Source of the DNA: Ruminococcus sp.
Lineage (GTDB): Bacteria > Bacillota > Clostridia > Oscillospirales > Ruminococcaceae
DNA length: 64,000 nucleotides
NCBI GenBank assembly: GCA_029062165.1
Contig: JAIDQQ010000023.1
Location: 400,468-464,467 of the forward strand
Direction of reading: 5' to 3'
The translations under genes were made by a program, and so were the position numbers. This document shows, in pieces, positions 61,896 through 64,000 of this stretch. The notes under the pieces are model-generated. The model made no database searches, had not been told where the DNA came from, and was given only the letters and a program-made list of their open reading frames with translations. The number at the start of each line of letters is the position of its first letter. The first letter of the stretch is position 1.

Positions 61896-63179
61896 ATGGC
61901 ATCAAGTTTTAAATCATGTAATTTCTGTGGCAAGGGTGAAAACAGGGTACAGAGTATGCTTTCAGCAGGCAATGCCAATATCTGCGACGAATGTGTAACT
62001 TACTGTTATGAAATGCTATATGGTCCGGCAATGACAAAAGCTAAGAAGAAAGCCTCAAAAACCGAGGATAATTCAGAAATAAGGCTTATGAGACCTATGG
62101 AAATAAAAATGTTTCTTGACGAATATGTAATAGGTCAGGAAGATGCTAAAATTTCGCTTGCCGTTGCGGTATACAATCACTATAAACGAATCCTTAACCA
62201 GTCGGAAAAGGATTCCGGCAGTAATGATGATATTGAACTCCAGAAAAGCAATGTACTTTTATTAGGACCTACCGGTGTCGGAAAAACTTTTCTTGCACAG
62301 ACTCTCGCCAGAATGTTGAATGTACCGTTTGCCATTGCGGACGCTACAACCATAACCGAAGCCGGTTATGTCGGCGACGACGTTGAAAACGTTCTTTTAA
62401 GACTTATTCAGGCAGCCGACTATGATATAAAATCCGCTGAAAAGGGTATTATATATATCGACGAAATAGACAAAATAGCCCGTAAATCTGAAAATACGTC
62501 TCTTACACGTGACGTAAGCGGTGAGGGTGTACAGCAGGCACTTCTTAAAATCATAGAGGGTACTGTTTCAAACGTTCCGCCACAGGGTGGCAGAAAACAT
62601 CCTAATCAGGAAGCACTTCAGATTAATACAAAGAATATTCTGTTTATATGCGGTGGAGCTTTCGACGGTCTTGAAAAACAGATACAGGCACGTATCGGCA
62701 AATCTACAATAGGTTTCGGCGGTGAAATCCGTTCAACGCTTGAAAAGAAAGAAAACATATTCAAGGAAGTTGTACCGAAAGATTTGGTTAAATTCGGTAT
62801 GGTACCGGAATTTATCGGAAGACTTCCGGTTATATCGGTTCTTGAGGAACTGGACGAAAATTCACTTGTAAGAATACTCACAGAGCCGAAAAATGCACTT
62901 GTAAAGCAGTATAAGAGACTTTTCGAGTATGACGACGTGGAACTTGAAATACAGGATTCCGCACTTATTGAAATTGCTAAAAAGGCAATCTCACAGAAAA
63001 CAGGTGCGAGAGGTTTGAGGGCAATTCTCGAAAATGTTTTAATGAAAGCTATGTATACAGTGCCGTCGGACGGCAGTATAGCAAAAGTAACGGTTACTCC
63101 CGAAAGCGTTACAGGTGAGGCACAGCCCATACTGACAAACAGACGGAATAAACCGGTTAATATTGCAGATATAGCATAA
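61896..63179 (+). CDS. clpX: ATP-dependent Clp protease ATP-binding subunit
   Basis: AAA+ unfoldase, 427 residues. N-terminal C4 zinc finger CNFCGKG…ICDECVTYC (about 8-41), Walker [13 protein letters not shown], Walker [12 protein letters not shown], and IGF-type ClpP-docking loop (IGFGGE). The C-terminal sensor-2 region is [17 protein letters not shown] precedes the ATG. Confidence 0.98.
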   Translation: MASSFKSCNFCGKGENRVQSMLSAGNANICDECVTYCYEMLYGPAMTKAKKKASKTEDNSEIRLMRPMEIKMFLDEYVIGQEDAKISLAVAVYNHYKRILNQSEKDSGSNDDIELQKSNVLLLGPTGVGKTFLAQTLARMLNVPFAIADATTITEAGYVGDDVENVLLRLIQAADYDIKSAEKGIIYIDEIDKIARKSENTSLTRDVSGEGVQQALLKIIEGTVSNVPPQGGRKHPNQEALQINTKNILFICGGAFDGLEKQIQARIGKSTIGFGGEIRSTLEKKENIFKEVVPKDLVKFGMVPEFIGRLPVISVLEELDENSLVRILTEPKNALVKQYKRLFEYDDVELEIQDSALIEIAKKAISQKTGARGLRAILENVLMKAMYTVPSDGSIAKVTVTPESVTGEAQPILTNRRNKPVNIADIA

Positions 63180-63180
63180 A

Positions 63181-63213
63181 AAAACAGGACACTTTTTCAA
63201 GTGTCCTGTTTTG
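63181..63213. terminator. Bidirectional terminator after clpX
   Basis: AAAACAGGACACTT pairs with AAGTGTCCTGTTTT; serves clpX and the convergent cysteine-rich peptide gene. Confidence 0.9.
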
Positions 63214-63224
63214 TTCATAGCTGA

Positions 63225-63374
63225 TTAACAGCCACAACCGCAACCGTTGTTGTTGCAACCGCAGTCGTTGTTGTTGTTGTTGTTGTTACCGCAACCACCG
63301 CAGAAGATGAGGAAGAGGATTACGAGAAGTACGAGGCACCAGCAGTTGTTGCCTTCAAAACATGAGTTACACAT
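63225..63374 (-). CDS. Cysteine-rich, Asn-repeat small membrane peptide
   Basis: A 49-residue peptide with AAGGAG 8 bases upstream of its ATG. It has an N-terminal Cys cluster (MCNSCFEGNNCWC), one hydrophobic helix (about residues 14-24), CGGCG, a run of seven Asn encoded by identical AAC codons, and a tail ending GCGCGC. In all 11 Cys. It shares a terminator with clpX. The hydrophobic core with a Cys/Gly/Asn tail recalls YjcZ-like small membrane peptides, but the Cys content is different. Function unknown; metal binding or wall-surface crosslinking are possibilities. Confidence 0.7.
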   Translation of the reverse strand: MCNSCFEGNNCWCLVLLVILFLIFCGGCGNNNNNNNDCGCNNNGCGCGC

Positions 63375-63548
63375 AAAAAACAACTCCTTATAGGATTTTA
63401 TTTAAAGCGTTTTGTTTCGCTTCATAGTACATAATATGCCCGACGGAAAAATTTGTTACAAAAAATTTTTCAACCGCAGGTTTCGACTGTTATCGCATAT
63501 AAATAGTGGCATAATATAAGCAGGCGTTTTTTTCAGGAGGGTGTAATC

Positions 63549-64000
63549 ATGATAAATACTGATAAGTTTACAAAAAAAGCGGTTCGGATTATAGAAAATG
63601 CTGTCAATATAGCATCTGAATTGGGTCATACCTATATAGGCAGTGAACATATTCTTCTTTCCATGACGGAAGACGGTACAACAATAGCTTCTGAAATTCT
63701 TATGGAAAATGGCATTTCATATGAAAATCTAAGACGTGAAATTATACGTATCGTGGGACAAGGTACGCCGTCTATACTAAGTCAGCGTTATTTCACGACG
63801 GCAACAAAGAAAATTCTTGAATTATCCTACGATATTGCGGTAACAGACAAGAAACGTCAGGCAACTCCGGAACATATTCTTTCGGCGATAATAAGGGAAT
63901 CTTCATGCAGTGCCTGTACGATTATAAAGAAAACCGGCGGAAATCTTACCGGTATATGTGGCGGACTGAATCTTATTAACTCTTCGGAAGTACAGGCGGA
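63549..64000 (+). CDS. Clp N-domain protein (ClpC-like), 3' end outside the window
   Basis: The visible 150 residues form a double Clp N-terminal repeat: FTKKAVRIIENAVNIASELGHTYIGSEHILLSMTEDG and FTTATKKILELSYDIAV…TPEHILSAIIRESS. This is how ClpC-type AAA+ unfoldases begin. CAGGAGGG precedes the ATG. No McsA/McsB or CtsR gene is seen between clpX and it, so it may be a ClpC paralogue rather than the classical ctsR-operon copy. No CtsR-type heptad repeat was recognised upstream. Confidence 0.85.
   Translation, partial: MINTDKFTKKAVRIIENAVNIASELGHTYIGSEHILLSMTEDGTTIASEILMENGISYENLRREIIRIVGQGTPSILSQRYFTTATKKILELSYDIAVTDKKRQATPEHILSAIIRESSCSACTIIKKTGGNLTGICGGLNLINSSEVQA

Noticed and set aside
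63375..63548. CtsR or CIRCE operator upstream of the Clp N-domain gene
   Set aside because: No GGTCAAA-type heptad repeat or CIRCE inverted repeat was found, and the -10/-35 candidates are weak.

Overview
The window looks like a chromosomal segment of a low-GC Gram-positive anaerobe of class Clostridia, most likely Ruminococcus or a close relative (Oscillospiraceae). This is inferred from the sequence alone: a family-3 glycosidase with reversed domain order as in ruminococcal enzymes, secreted proteins with long Thr-rich linkers, a tandem GH25 lysozyme, MurT/GatD, UppP, AddAB, the rplS-lepB-rbgA-rnhB-yraN order, strong AGGAGG ribosome sites, sigma-A type promoters with 17-bp spacers, and several TTG/GTG starts. 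No insertion sequence, integrase, prophage or CRISPR array was seen.

Layout. 1-8 kb: a 5'-truncated unknown gene, the GH3 glycosidase, an ArsC/Spx-like protein, an SPFH/zinc-ribbon protein, glmS, and an orphan half-size HsdS next to a methyltransferase. 8-12.9 kb: PhzF-like enzyme, secreted SGNH hydrolase, left-handed beta-helix transferase, three small unknown genes on the minus strand, a second methyltransferase. 12.9-18.8 kb: envelope genes (uppP; divergent murT-gatD; XRE regulator with membrane domain; MOP-superfamily flippase). 18.9-21.7 kb: an EF-G-like GTPase with altered G motifs, then a Val-Asp-Gly-Cys tRNA cluster behind a consensus promoter. 21.8-29.5 kb: a complete Wadjet (MukBEF/topoisomerase VI-like) plasmid-defence operon in the order jetD-jetA-jetB-jetC. 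29.5-29.8 kb: on the opposite strand, a self-contained unit encoding two near-identical 19-residue cysteine-rich peptides that shares the jet terminator. 29.8-37.2 kb: TspO, a phosphoesterase, a penicillin-binding-protein-like protein whose three catalytic motifs are all replaced, an amidase, tyrA, a perfect parS-like palindrome, an RluA-family pseudouridine synthase and the double GH25 lysozyme. 37.3-44.2 kb: addB-addA. 44.3-49.6 kb, minus strand: HtrA protease, FlK-like thioesterase, LtaS-like transferase, HD hydrolase and SDR oxidoreductase. 49.7-53.4 kb: DUF896, cytidine deaminase, DUF4291, and a radical SAM pair. 53.5-59.8 kb: rplS with a structured leader, two signal peptidases, rbgA, an unknown small gene, rnhB, yraN, thrC and a phosphoesterase. 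59.8-64 kb: tig, clpP, clpX, a 49-residue cysteine-rich Asn-repeat membrane peptide on the minus strand, and the start of a Clp N-domain protein.

Most of the window is housekeeping. The accessory content is the Wadjet operon with its flanking micropeptide unit, the orphan HsdS, and the three small genes at 11-12 kb. The best candidates for something undescribed are the duplicated cysteine-rich micropeptides at 29.6 kb, the catalytically emptied D,D-carboxypeptidase-like protein at 31.2 kb, and the cysteine-rich membrane peptide at 63.3 kb.
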